From: Novosphingobium indicum
Lineage (GTDB): Bacteria; Pseudomonadota; Alphaproteobacteria; Sphingomonadales; Sphingomonadaceae
Assembly (NCBI RefSeq): GCF_014645195.1
Contig: NZ_BMLK01000011.1
Coordinates: forward strand, 1 to 64,000
DNA length: 64,000 nucleotides
Reading direction: 5' to 3'
Part shown: positions 1 to 7,802 of the stretch, one piece after another
Numbering within the stretch: position 1 is the stretch's first letter
Layout of the letters: the number at the start of each line of letters is the position of its first letter
Program-made: the position numbers and the translations under genes
Notes under the pieces: generated by a model
Told to the model about the DNA's origin: nothing
Seen by the model: the letters and a program-made list of their open reading frames with translations, nothing else
Databases searched by the model: none

Positions 1-66
1 CATTCCATTCCTCCTTCGTGGCAAAATCTAAAACAGATTTTGGGCCACTCAGAAGGGGGCAGATCA
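1..66 (-). mobile_element. probable end of an insertion sequence running off the left edge
   Basis: Reading the minus strand leftwards, homology to acyl-CoA dehydrogenases stops near position 75 and is replaced by two back-to-back inverted repeats: AAGGGGG/CCCCCTT around 53-77 and AAAATCT/AGATTTT at 23-41. A strong ribosome-binding site (AAGGAGG, 10-16) and ATG codons at 8 and 3 follow, as if a transposase gene begins at the edge. The end TGATCTGCCCCC (minus strand from 66) is of the kind seen in IS3-like elements, but the transposase is outside the window and the exact boundary is a guess. Alternatives are a genomic rearrangement or an assembly join. Confidence 0.4.
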
Positions 67-1091
67 CCTTCCCCCTTGCTCTGCGCGCGTTGCTGCGGGG
101 TCATCGGCACGCGGGTCAGCCCGACCTGGTCGATGAGTTCGCAGTTCTTGAGTGTAAGCGCCACGGCGGCGGAGATGCGGGCCGCCGCCTCGCCGATCTC
201 GCCTTGCGCCATCACGGCTTCGGCCTGACGCGAATAGCTGGTGTAGATGATGGGCCGCTTCTGCGCCGCTTCCATCACGCGGTCGAGAATAGCGCTTGCC
301 GCGCCCGCCACGACGGCATGCGCAGTGGCGCGCAGGAACGGCATGAACGGCCAATAGTCGGACGGCTCGCCGACATGACGTTTGCCCGCCTCGTGCCCGC
401 CGATACCCAGCTTGGCGACATGGTAGAACTGCGCCTTAGGGATGAACACGTCCTTGGCGACGATGGTGTTCGAGCCGGTGCCCTTCATCCCCATCATGTG
501 CCAGGTATCTTCGATCGTATAATCTTCGCGGCGCAGGTAAGCAAAACCGCCGTGTTCGACCGAACCATCAGGATTGCGGATATTGACGCCGAGCTGTGCC
601 CATGACGCGTGGAGCGAGCCCGAGGCATAGGGCCAGCGGCCGTTGACAACGTAGCCGCCGTCAACTTCTTCCATCGTGCCTGGCGGATTGGCGATGCCGC
701 AGATCACCGGATGCTCGCTGCTGGAGCCGAAGATGGCTTCCTGCAGTTCGTCCGGCCCCAGGCTGGCGACCCAGGTGGTACCGTGCAGAACGGTATAGAC
801 CCAGCCGACCGAAGGGTCGGCCTTGGCCAGTTCGGCACCGACGAGCGACATGGCGCGGGCGCTGGTGCCCAGCCCGCCCCAGCGGCGCGGCGCGGCCATC
901 GCCCAGAAACCTGCGTCTGTCAGCGCGGCAAAGACGTCCGGGTGCAGCGTGCGGTGCTTATCGCCGTAAGCGGCGTGCTGCAGCAACAGCGGCTGAAGCT
1001 CGCGGGCGCGGCCGACCAACTCGCGTTCGGCCTCTTCGTTATAGCCGGTAGGTTCGACAGATAGGTCTGCAACTTTAAGAACGGTCGCCAT
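1..1091 (-). CDS. acyl-CoA dehydrogenase-type flavin monooxygenase, C-terminus apparently lost
   Basis: About 340 residues are homologous to the complete paralogue at 19481-20707 (408 aa). They share an N-terminal helical region, the PSVGWV segment (compare PAVSWVM in the paralogue), the WPYASGS segment and the MKGTGSNT motif of the HsaA / 4-hydroxyphenylacetate hydroxylase C2 branch. That branch uses reduced FMN or FAD to hydroxylate phenols. The start at 1091 has a good AGGAAAGGA site. The last 70-80 residues, which normally complete the helical bundle and flavin pocket, are missing: after QRAQSK the frame enters the IS-like sequence and stays open to the edge. Probably inactive. It follows the dioxygenase at 1110 by 18 bp and shares its transcript. 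Confidence 0.7.
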   Translation of the reverse strand, partial: MATVLKVADLSVEPTGYNEEAERELVGRARELQPLLLQHAAYGDKHRTLHPDVFAALTDAGFWAMAAPRRWGGLGTSARAMSLVGAELAKADPSVGWVYTVLHGTTWVASLGPDELQEAIFGSSSEHPVICGIANPPGTMEEVDGGYVVNGRWPYASGSLHASWAQLGVNIRNPDGSVEHGGFAYLRREDYTIEDTWHMMGMKGTGSNTIVAKDVFIPKAQFYHVAKLGIGGHEAGKRHVGEPSDYWPFMPFLRATAHAVVAGAASAILDRVMEAAQKRPIIYTSYSRQAEAVMAQGEIGEAAARISAAVALTLKNCELIDQVGLTRVPMTPQQRAQSKGEGDLPPSEWPKICFRFCHEGGME

Positions 1092-1109
1092 GATCCATTC
1101 CTTTCCTGG

Positions 1110-2051
1110 TTAGGCAGTGACTAGCGGCTGCCCGGCGGGCAGGGCCTCGGAATTGGCAATGAAATCCAATGGCGGCGGCGGCCCCCAAAGATAGAAGGCG
1201 TCCTGCGCCTTGTGGTCTCCCGGAGCCCGGTCGGAGTCGGCCGCGATCTGGTCGAGGCCGGCGGTCAGTTCCACATGGCAATCCCAGGGGTCGCGCACAT
1301 AGTGGAAGAAGTTGGAGCCCAGCGCGTGGCGGCCCATGCCCCATCCGGCTTCGTAGCCCTGCCGGGCGAGGTGGGCGGCGCGCAAGCCTATGGCGTCGAT
1401 CGTGCCCATTTCGAAACTGTAGTGGTGAAGGCCCGGACCGGACGATTTCACCAGCGCGAGAATATGATGATCGCCGCCGTGTCGGCTGTGCAGGAATACG
1501 AGGTCGCCGCCGCAGCGGTCCGACACGCGAAGACCCAGTACGCGGCAATAGAAGTCCAGTGCCTCGGGCATGGCCGATACGAAAATCGCTGCGTGACAAA
1601 GGGACTGCGGGCGCGGCGTGTCGATTTCACTGTGGCAAGGAGCGTGCGGGAAAATGAGCGCTTGGCAATCATAGGCTTTCACGTGCGGCACGTCCCGTGC
1701 GACAACTTCGCTTTCAATGCCGTTAGGGCCGGACATGAGAAGTGAGGCAGGGGTGGCGGCAATTACCATGTGGCCCGCTTCAATAGCCCGTGTGTGGATG
1801 GTTCCGATTTCCGATGGAGGCGCCGTGAATGTGATCCGGCGGAGCCGGCGCCGGCGTCCGGAAACGGGCCTGAGCGTCATGCAGTCGGCCTGTGCGACCG
1901 TATGCACCGAACACTGCGTGCCATCGCCAGTCGCAGTCACGCCGAGTGCCGCGAAAAACGGCGCTGCGGCCTCCAGATCGGGCACTTCCAGCGAGATGCC
2001 GCGCAGAGCAGCTACTCCAGGGATTGAACTGATTGAACAGTTTGTGTTCAT
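1110..2051 (-). CDS. type I extradiol ring-cleavage dioxygenase (VOC fold)
   Basis: 313 aa with two VOC modules, similar along its length to the product of 41125-42081. The Fe(II) ligands of type I extradiol dioxygenases appear conserved: His at the start of the second domain (LCHAAIF), His in GLHHYSFEMG and Glu in CHVELTA, plus the family block DHHILAL and the phrase YVRDPW. It should open a catecholic ring next to its hydroxyl pair. I use the second ATG (2051), which has AGGAGAGAC in front; the upstream ATG at 2111 lacks a site. Pairing with the flavin hydroxylase downstream gives a hydroxylate-then-cleave module like HsaA/HsaC, though the substrate is unknown. Confidence 0.8.
   Translation of the reverse strand: MNTNCSISSIPGVAALRGISLEVPDLEAAAPFFAALGVTATGDGTQCSVHTVAQADCMTLRPVSGRRRRLRRITFTAPPSEIGTIHTRAIEAGHMVIAATPASLLMSGPNGIESEVVARDVPHVKAYDCQALIFPHAPCHSEIDTPRPQSLCHAAIFVSAMPEALDFYCRVLGLRVSDRCGGDLVFLHSRHGGDHHILALVKSSGPGLHHYSFEMGTIDAIGLRAAHLARQGYEAGWGMGRHALGSNFFHYVRDPWDCHVELTAGLDQIAADSDRAPGDHKAQDAFYLWGPPPPLDFIANSEALPAGQPLVTA
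2033..2051. promoter_or_regulatory. TTGAACA-N5-TGTTCAT palindrome over a start codon
   Basis: Arms TTGAACA (2033-2039) and TGTTCAT (2045-2051) are separated by 5 bp and match the perfect copy at 25372-25390 in sequence and spacing, with one base different. It covers the first codons of the dioxygenase gene, so it may be coding coincidence or a repressor site blocking translation or transcription start. Confidence 0.35.
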
Positions 2052-2507
2052 TTTGTCTCTCCTGGGGTCGGTATAGATGGCCGAGGCTGAGAGGCCTTTG
2101 ATCTCGGTCAAAATTCAGCCGCCTAATTGGGCGGTCGCGAAATTAGGAGGTGTCAGGGGGGCGGCGGGGGGCTAAAGGCTGAAAGTGCCCGCATGCGGTC
2201 TGCTTTGAGCGGCTTGTCGAGAATTAGCCCAGGATGCTGGGCGCCCGCCCATGCATGCTTCATCTTCGATTCGGCCTTTGCCATAGACGCAAGCACCGCT
2301 GGCTTCAGCGGATGCGGACGTTCGGCCCCTTGGCACATGCCGGGATCGGCCGTCGTCCGTCCCGAATCGCCTGCCTGACTATCTTCGGGCAGGCGTGCGC
2401 ATCCCCGCGCCCGTTACACATGCCCGATCAGGACCTGGCCAGCGATGCGCCCGGTTCCAGATTTTGCCCTGCCGTCTGATGGCAGGCGGAAGCATTAGGG
2501 AGAGGCC
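2052..2507. other. 456-bp divergent intergenic region
   Basis: No convincing gene: small open frames here have no ribosome-binding site or recognisable product. It must hold the promoters of the dioxygenase (leftwards) and the luciferase-like gene (rightwards). An 8-bp hairpin CGCCTGCC/GGCAGGCG lies at 2368-2395, and its loop contains a weak match (ACTAT-N6-GCAGG, 2378-2393) to the palindrome that recurs across the window. Confidence 0.5.
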
Positions 2508-3530
2508 ATGACCAAGCGAAAGTCAGTATGGGCGCAACTTGTGCCGGCAAGCGGAGATGCGCTGGTCTCGCTCGCACAGGCTTACGAAGCGGGCGGCGTG
2601 GAGGGCGTGTGGGCTCCGCAGATGTTCGGCGCGCCGTTTTCCACGCTGGCCGCGGTGGCGCCCGCCACACAGCGGATCAAACTGGGTACCGGCATCGCAC
2701 TGGCTTTCGTCCGCAGTCCGCTCGAAACGGCGTGCAGCGCGATCGATCTAGACCTGATCAGTAACGGTCGAGTCGTTCTGGGCCTGGGGTCCAGTGCGCA
2801 GAGCCAGATCGAGGGTTCGTTCGGCAGCACTTATGGCAAGCCACTGGCGCATATGCGGGAAATCGTCGGCATGATTCGGGCGATAGTGGCGCGGGGGCAT
2901 ACTGGCGAACTGGAGCAGTTGGAGGGCGAGTATCACCGTTTGGATCTCTCAAATTTCCGGTTGCTTCAACCAGCGCCGCGCAGCGAAATTCCCATTGTCT
3001 TGCCCGCCGTGTTTCCGAAGGCCTGCGCGCAGGCGGCGGAGATTGCCGACGGGTTGCTGGGGCATCCCTTATGGAACGAGGCCTGGATCGAGCGCGAAGT
3101 GATCCCGAACGTCAAGGTCGGGCTGGAACGGGGCGGCCGGGCGCGGTCCGACTTCTCGCTCAACGTCTCCATCTTCACCGCGATTGCCGACGACCGGCGC
3201 GAGGCGATCGAGGACAGCCGCGCGACAGTTGCCTATTACAGTCAATCGCCACAGTATCTTCGCTATTTCGAGGGCATTGGTTTCGGGCGGGAGGCGGCAG
3301 CGATTCAGGCCGCGTTTGCTCGCGGCGATCTGGCTGCCATGGCAGGCGCGTGCCCGGATGCGATGGTGGAAAGCATCGCGGTCATCGGTTCGGCCGATGA
3401 AGTGCGCGCGCGTGTGGAGCAGCGGGCCGCACAGGCGGACGCGATCACGCCGGTGGTGCCACACTATGGCCTGTCGCCGGAAAAGAGCGCAGCCTACACC
3501 CGGCGTATAGCGGAGACCTTCTATGAATGA
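2508..3530 (+). CDS. luciferase-like (LLM) flavin/F420-dependent oxidoreductase
   Basis: 340 aa with the TIM-barrel pattern of the luciferase-like family: an early acidic/aromatic strand, VWAPQMFG, then KLGTGIALAFVRSP and the NGRVVLGLGSS block near residue 85-95 typical of LLM enzymes. Members use either FMNH2 with oxygen or coenzyme F420 as hydride carrier; sequence alone does not decide. A CofC-like F420 biosynthesis gene at 60293 makes F420 possible. The start is set by GAGAGG 8 bp upstream. The stop overlaps the next ORF by 8 bp (ATGAATGA), implying translational coupling with the methyltransferase. Confidence 0.75.
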   Translation: MTKRKSVWAQLVPASGDALVSLAQAYEAGGVEGVWAPQMFGAPFSTLAAVAPATQRIKLGTGIALAFVRSPLETACSAIDLDLISNGRVVLGLGSSAQSQIEGSFGSTYGKPLAHMREIVGMIRAIVARGHTGELEQLEGEYHRLDLSNFRLLQPAPRSEIPIVLPAVFPKACAQAAEIADGLLGHPLWNEAWIEREVIPNVKVGLERGGRARSDFSLNVSIFTAIADDRREAIEDSRATVAYYSQSPQYLRYFEGIGFGREAAAIQAAFARGDLAAMAGACPDAMVESIAVIGSADEVRARVEQRAAQADAITPVVPHYGLSPEKSAAYTRRIAETFYE

Positions 3531-4578
3531 GCCGGCGCCGTCATCGATAGCAGCGATGGCAGGAAGCGGCTTGTATAACCGCCACTCCGGGCTTCAGCAT
3601 GCCAACCTCCAGTCGGCTTTGCCGCTGTTGGAGGAAGCGGCCCGCATTGTCGGCCGTGAAGTGCATGGGCCGGTGACGATTGCCGACTATGGTGCATCGC
3701 AAGGCCGCAATTCGATGGGGCCAATGGCCAGTGCCATCGACCTGGTCAGGATCGGGCAAGCGGACCGGCCGGTCAGCATCATTCACACCGACCTTCCGTC
3801 CAACGATTTCGCTTCGCTGTTCACGCTTCTGGCGGATGATCCGGCAAGCTATATGGCGGACCGACGCGGCATTTATCCGCTGGCGGTTGGGAGATCCTAT
3901 TTCGGTGCCATCCTGCCACCGGGCAGCGTCGATCTTGGCTGGTCGTCGAATGCGCTCCACTGGATGAGCCGCAATCCGGTTGAAGTCGAGGACCATGGCT
4001 GGGCCGTCTTCAGTCGCTCTGCGGAAGCGAGGGCGGCGGTCGATGCGCTTCTCGCACAGGACTGGCTGCGCTTCCTGACGGCGCGAAGCAGGGAATTGCG
4101 CCCGGGTGGGCGGCTGGTCTGCCAGTTCATGGGCAGGGGCGACAACGGCCACGGTTTCGAATGGATGGCTGGCCATTTCTGGCAAGCGATCATGGCGCTG
4201 CGGAACCAAGGGCAGCTGACCGACGAGGAATTGCTGCGAATGACGGCGCCGTCTGCCGGGCGTTCGCTGGCGCAATTAGCGGCGCCCTTCGAAGCCGGCC
4301 TCGTTCCCGATTTGCGGATCGAGCATCTTTCGCGGTTTGCGGCGCCCGATCCTTATTGGGATGATTTCCAGCGCACCGCCGATGCCAACCGGCTCGGCGC
4401 GAATTGGGCCAATATGATGCGAGCGGCAAATGGCCCCAATTTCGTTGCCGCACTCGATCCCAAACGGAACCGCGAGGCGTTGCTGGACAATCTGACGGAA
4501 ATCCTTGCGGCCCGCACTGCCGCAGATCCCCAACGGAGCTGCTCATGGAATGTGCTGATCGCGATCCGCAGGGTCTGA
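3523..4578 (+). CDS. SABATH-family-like carboxyl/hydroxyl methyltransferase
   Basis: 351 aa. The order of motifs matches plant SABATH methyltransferases, which make methyl esters of salicylate, jasmonate and other small acids with S-adenosylmethionine: IADYGASQGRNS (SAM loop, around residue 50), HTDLPSNDFASLF (around 88), and SSNALHWMS (around 145), followed by LRPGGRLV. Bacterial members are known but uncommon. It is coupled to the luciferase-like gene by an 8-bp overlap, so the two probably act on one substrate, for example methylating a carboxylate or phenol released by oxidation. Substrate unknown; a generic methyltransferase annotation would also be defensible. Confidence 0.7.
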   Translation: MNEPAPSSIAAMAGSGLYNRHSGLQHANLQSALPLLEEAARIVGREVHGPVTIADYGASQGRNSMGPMASAIDLVRIGQADRPVSIIHTDLPSNDFASLFTLLADDPASYMADRRGIYPLAVGRSYFGAILPPGSVDLGWSSNALHWMSRNPVEVEDHGWAVFSRSAEARAAVDALLAQDWLRFLTARSRELRPGGRLVCQFMGRGDNGHGFEWMAGHFWQAIMALRNQGQLTDEELLRMTAPSAGRSLAQLAAPFEAGLVPDLRIEHLSRFAAPDPYWDDFQRTADANRLGANWANMMRAANGPNFVAALDPKRNREALLDNLTEILAARTAADPQRSCSWNVLIAIRRV

Positions 4579-4626
4579 CCGTGCTTGGACGCTAGGACAT
4601 TCGGGGGCGAGTAGCAGGTCCTGACC

Positions 4627-4884
4627 CTAGAGGTTGAAGAGAATGAGCAGTGCCAGGCAGGTGAGGGCGGCCCAGCCCTGAAATAGCCACAGCAGCAGTG
4701 GCGGTGCATGCCGCAGTTCCATGAATTCCCGGCCGACCATCAGCACTTTTGCAAAGGCGATGACAAGGATCACCGTGCGCGCCACGGCCGCACCGCCGAG
4801 CGTCTGGGTCTCGAATGAAAACAGCGTCGCCCCGACGAGTAGCGCCCAGACGAGCGTGATGCGTGTACGCAGGATCACAGACAT
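4627..4884 (-). CDS. cytochrome c oxidase subunit IV-type small membrane protein
   Basis: 85 aa with three hydrophobic helices (about 8-28, 34-52, 60-83) and the FAKVLMVGREFMELRHAP segment characteristic of the prokaryotic COX4/NorF-like family. These subunits assist assembly or stability of haem-copper oxidases. It follows the subunit III-like gene by 16 bp on the minus strand. No catalytic subunit I or II is in the window. Confidence 0.75.
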   Translation of the reverse strand: MSVILRTRITLVWALLVGATLFSFETQTLGGAAVARTVILVIAFAKVLMVGREFMELRHAPPLLLWLFQGWAALTCLALLILFNL

Positions 4885-4900
4885 GAAGTCTTCCGGTCCT

Positions 4901-5509
4901 TCAAAGCAGGTAAAGCAGCGCGAACAGGACGATCCACAGCAGATCGATCAGATGCCAGAAGGCGCCGCTGCCCTCGATCAGCGCGACGCCGCCAGGCATT
5001 CGGCCGGCCCGGTCAAAGCGCGACGCGGTGAAGCACAGCACGCCAAGCCCGATCAGCACATGAACCAGATGGATGCCGGTAAACATGTAGTAGTAGATCG
5101 AAAAGCTGTTGGTGTTCAGCGTGAAACCGTGCGCGATCTTGGCCGAATATTCGAAGGCCTTGACCACGACGAAGCTCGCGCCGAGTGCAATGCCTCCGAA
5201 CAGGAAAAGGCGCGCGCGCGGGTCACTGCGGCGCACGGCGGCAACCGCCTGAGCCACGCACAGGCTGCTGGTCAGCAGGATAAGCGTGTTGAGGAGACCG
5301 AGATCGCGATCGAGCAGCCGCTGCGACGTTTCGAACACGGCTAGTTCCTGCCGGCGCGCCACGGCGTAAGTGATGAAAAACACCGCGAACGCCAGAAGGT
5401 CGCCGCCGATAAAGACCCATATTCCCTCCTCGCCGGGGATGTGCCCGCGGGATGTACGGCCGGGGATCCCGGTGCTCTGGCTGGTCATGTCGGAAACCCG
5501 CGTCGCCAT
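4901..5509 (-). CDS. cytochrome c oxidase subunit III / NorE-like protein
   Basis: 202 aa, five or six membrane helices. The opening GEEGIWVFIGGDLLAF and the late GIHLVHVLIGLGVL plus the closing EGSGAFWHLIDLLWIVLF are typical of COX3/NorE proteins. The ATG at 5509 overlaps the TGA of the upstream membrane gene (ATGA), so translation is coupled; the reading frame extends further upstream but that part is antisense to nothing recognisable and out of register with the neighbour. NorE proteins normally accompany nitric oxide reductase or an oxidase; here the catalytic subunit is missing from the locus. Confidence 0.8.
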   Translation of the reverse strand: MATRVSDMTSQSTGIPGRTSRGHIPGEEGIWVFIGGDLLAFAVFFITYAVARRQELAVFETSQRLLDRDLGLLNTLILLTSSLCVAQAVAAVRRSDPRARLFLFGGIALGASFVVVKAFEYSAKIAHGFTLNTNSFSIYYYMFTGIHLVHVLIGLGVLCFTASRFDRAGRMPGGVALIEGSGAFWHLIDLLWIVLFALLYLL

Positions 5510-6210
5510 CAGTCGCCGGCCAGGGCGCGGCGCTTGATGGCGGCGAGCATGGCGAAGATCATCAGGTTGAACCAGATTCCGAAGACGACCGCCGGCAGCC
5601 AGAAGGCGAGGATACCGTTCCAGGCGAATGGCCCGACCTTGAACAGGCCAACAGCCAGTCCGGGAAGGAGCAGGACGCCCGTCCACAGGTTCATGTAACC
5701 CAGCCAGCGCGGCAGGATGGGCTGCGCGCGCTTGTCGCCCAGAATGACCACGCCCGTCAGGACGTTCTGCACGAAACCCGGCACGGCCGGCATCACGAAA
5801 AGGAAGAAGGCGATATCGCTCAGCGTGCGGATAATGGGATCGGGATTGTCGGGGCGGTAAGCGGCGGCGGTGAAGAACAGTCCTGCGAAGAACAGCGTCA
5901 CGAAGCCATAGGCGACAACCATCACGAAGGACCATGTCAGCGGAGAAACCGGGCCTTCGATCTTCTTCATGAACGTCGCCACCGCCGCGAGGAACGGGAA
6001 GAACAAGACCGAAGAGGTGGTGATGAGGATCCCGCCCACCAGGATGCCGGTCTGGTGCGCTCGGTAGTAATCGGCCACCTCTGCGGCGGATAACGTCGGT
6101 GCCAGCGGAGGGAACATTTGTGCCAGCGGCCAGATACCGACGAACATCATCGTTCCCGCCACGGCGCCCATGTAGGTGCACAGTTTCATTGTCGTGCTGC
6201 TTGCGTTCAT
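5509..6210 (-). CDS. six-helix membrane protein of unknown function
   Basis: 233 aa, about six or seven hydrophobic segments, no recognised catalytic motif. The start at 6210 is preceded by AGGAGGGG; a longer frame to 6318 lacks a site. It is the first gene of the unit that continues into the NorE-like and COX4-like subunits with a 1-base stop/start overlap, so it probably belongs to the same membrane complex. A loop with AEVADYYRAHQ follows helix 1. I do not recognise the family. Confidence 0.65.
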   Translation of the reverse strand: MNASSTTMKLCTYMGAVAGTMMFVGIWPLAQMFPPLAPTLSAAEVADYYRAHQTGILVGGILITTSSVLFFPFLAAVATFMKKIEGPVSPLTWSFVMVVAYGFVTLFFAGLFFTAAAYRPDNPDPIIRTLSDIAFFLFVMPAVPGFVQNVLTGVVILGDKRAQPILPRWLGYMNLWTGVLLLPGLAVGLFKVGPFAWNGILAFWLPAVVFGIWFNLMIFAMLAAIKRRALAGD

Positions 6211-6276
6211 GGCCCCTCCTAGCGCCGTCTCCCGGCGTTCGATGGCATATCGTGAAGAGGTCGCAACAAAGGGCCA

Positions 6277-6292
6277 CCCATCCGTGGATAGG
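6277..6292. promoter_or_regulatory. shared 16-bp operator, copy 1 (CCCAT-N6-ATAGG)
   Basis: Reads CCCATCCGTGGATAGG; the dyad extends by symmetric A/T-flanked bases (ACCCaTCC-GT-GGATAGGGT). Centre is 74 bp before the membrane operon start (6210) and 112 bp before the SnoaL start (6397), so it could serve either direction. Confidence 0.55.
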
Positions 6293-6396
6293 GTTCTTGG
6301 CAGGGGATGCCGCGACATGATCGGAGGGTTCGCTCAACGAGGCGGGCAGGGCCGGCCCAGCGTGGCTGACGCATTCAACCCTATTGGAGGTGGATG

Positions 6397-6786
6397 ATGA
6401 GCGATATCGAAGCGAACAAGGCGGTGGCGCGGCGTTACATGCGCGCGGTCGAGGAAGGCGACGTCGAGGCGATCGAGGCGCTGCAGCACCCGGACTGCAG
6501 CTGGTGGATTCTGGGCCATGGCGACATGAGCCGCGCCGATTTCATCGACAGCGTGAAGCTAGGGCTGCTGACCGCCGAGCGCCGCACCGCCGAAGTGGTG
6601 GGCATGACGGCGGAGGGGGACCGCGTCGCGATTGAAGTGCGCGGCGAAATGGTTTTTCCCGGCCACGTCTATCGCAACCAATACCACAACCTGCTCATCA
6701 TCCGGGACGGCCAGATCGTATCGGGCAAGGAGTTCATGGATACGCGCGCGGTGGCGGAGGCCTTCTCGACAGGTGGCGGCGCGTAA
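6397..6786 (+). CDS. SnoaL-like / ketosteroid-isomerase-fold protein
   Basis: 129 aa with the NTF2-like pattern: NKAVARRYMRAVEEGDVEAIEAL, a WW...HGDMSRADFIDSV middle, and a C-terminal strand pair ending YHNLLIIRDGQIVSGKEFMDT. This fold contains isomerases, cyclases and hydrolases acting on polycyclic substrates; the reaction here is not predictable. I chose the second of two adjacent ATGs because it gives a 6-bp spacing from GGAGG (6386-6390). One of five SnoaL-like proteins in the window. Downstream is a strong hairpin (6811-6862). Confidence 0.75.
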   Translation: MSDIEANKAVARRYMRAVEEGDVEAIEALQHPDCSWWILGHGDMSRADFIDSVKLGLLTAERRTAEVVGMTAEGDRVAIEVRGEMVFPGHVYRNQYHNLLIIRDGQIVSGKEFMDTRAVAEAFSTGGGA

Positions 6787-6810
6787 CCAGCAGGGGCGAC
6801 TACGACTGCT

Positions 6811-6862
6811 GCCGTCAGCCGGTCTGTCTCACCATCGGATAGGTTCGACAGACCGGGACGGC
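6811..6862. terminator. long hairpin after the SnoaL gene, operator in its loop
   Basis: GCCGTC-ag-CCGGTCTGTC (6811-6828) pairs with GACAGACCGG-GACGGC (6847-6862): 16 base pairs with a 2-nt bulge around an 18-nt loop. It sits 24 bp past the SnoaL stop and has no T-run, so it may be a factor-dependent or weak terminator. The loop contains the right half of operator copy 2. Confidence 0.5.
6828..6843. promoter_or_regulatory. shared 16-bp operator, copy 2 (CTCAC-N6-ATAGG)
   Basis: Reads CTCACCATCGGATAGG with a perfect right half-site and a degenerate left one. Centre lies 68 bp before the SDR start at 6904. Confidence 0.45.
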
Positions 6863-6903
6863 GCGTACCCTATGGTTGCGAGTGCAATACAGGAAGGCTG
6901 AAC

Positions 6904-7746
6904 ATGGGCGATCGGATAGTGCTGGTGACGGGCGCAACGCGCGGGTTGGGGCGGGGGATGGCGCGCGGCTTCGCATCGCGCGGCCACACGGTCGCCATCA
7001 CCGGCCGCGACCGGGCGCAACTGGCCGAGGTCGTTGGCGAGATCGAGAATGGCGGCGGCCAGGGCATCGCGCTGCAATGCGACCACCGCGACGACGAGGC
7101 GGTCGCACGCGCATTCGCGCAACTGGCCGATCAAACCGGTGGCCGTCTGGACGTGCTCGTCAACAACGCGGCAGCCGTTTATGGGCCCGAACTGGTTTCC
7201 CCGGGCCCGTTCTGGGAGAAGCCGCTTAAGCTGGCTGACATGATTGATGTCGGTTTGCGCTCGAGTTATGTCGCGGCCTATCATGCCGCACCGCTGATGG
7301 TGGCGGCGGGCCGCGGGCTGATCGCGAGCATCTCGTTCTATGGCGCCGTCTCGTACTTCCACGGCCCGGCTTATGGCGCGGCCAAGGCGGGTACGGACAA
7401 GATGATGGCCGACATGGCTGCGGACCTTGCGCCGCATGGCGTCGCCGCGGTCTCGTTCTGGCCTGGGTTTATCCTGACCGATGCGGTGCGGGCGATGCCG
7501 CCCGAAATGATTCCCGACGACATGCGCGCAATGCTGCCCTTTTGGGAGACGCCGGAATTTTCCGCGCTGGTGCTGGACGCTCTGGCGGACGACCCTGCGC
7601 TTTTGAGCTTCTGCGGCAGGGCCTTGATCGGCGCGGAACTGGCCGAGCGCTATGGCATCCAGGACAGCGACGGGAAGCAGCCGCAGTCCTACCGGGCGAT
7701 GATGGGCGCGCCGTTCGCGTTTCAGGGACCTGCCGTCCCAGCCTGA
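6904..7746 (+). CDS. short-chain dehydrogenase/reductase
   Basis: 280 aa classical SDR: TGATRGLG cofactor loop at residues 9-16, VNNAA near 88, a catalytic Ser in SISFYGAVS and YGAAK for Tyr/Lys. It should interconvert a hydroxyl and a keto group with NAD(P)H. The tail is longer than usual, ending in a 40-residue segment with GKQPQSYRAMM, as in DHRS1-like proteins. It is followed after 56 bp by the EthD-like gene, probably on the same transcript, which is preceded by operator copy 2. Confidence 0.85.
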   Translation: MGDRIVLVTGATRGLGRGMARGFASRGHTVAITGRDRAQLAEVVGEIENGGGQGIALQCDHRDDEAVARAFAQLADQTGGRLDVLVNNAAAVYGPELVSPGPFWEKPLKLADMIDVGLRSSYVAAYHAAPLMVAAGRGLIASISFYGAVSYFHGPAYGAAKAGTDKMMADMAADLAPHGVAAVSFWPGFILTDAVRAMPPEMIPDDMRAMLPFWETPEFSALVLDALADDPALLSFCGRALIGAELAERYGIQDSDGKQPQSYRAMMGAPFAFQGPAVPA

Positions 7747-7802
7747 TCCCCGCAAGGCCATTCGAGCCGGGACGCGATTACGAAAAGGGAGTGAGAGGGA
7801 CG

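Noticed and set aside
5510-6337. N-terminal extension of the NorE-like gene
   Set aside because: The upstream part of that frame overlaps the six-helix gene in another register and translates to Arg/Pro/His-rich sequence without membrane helices.
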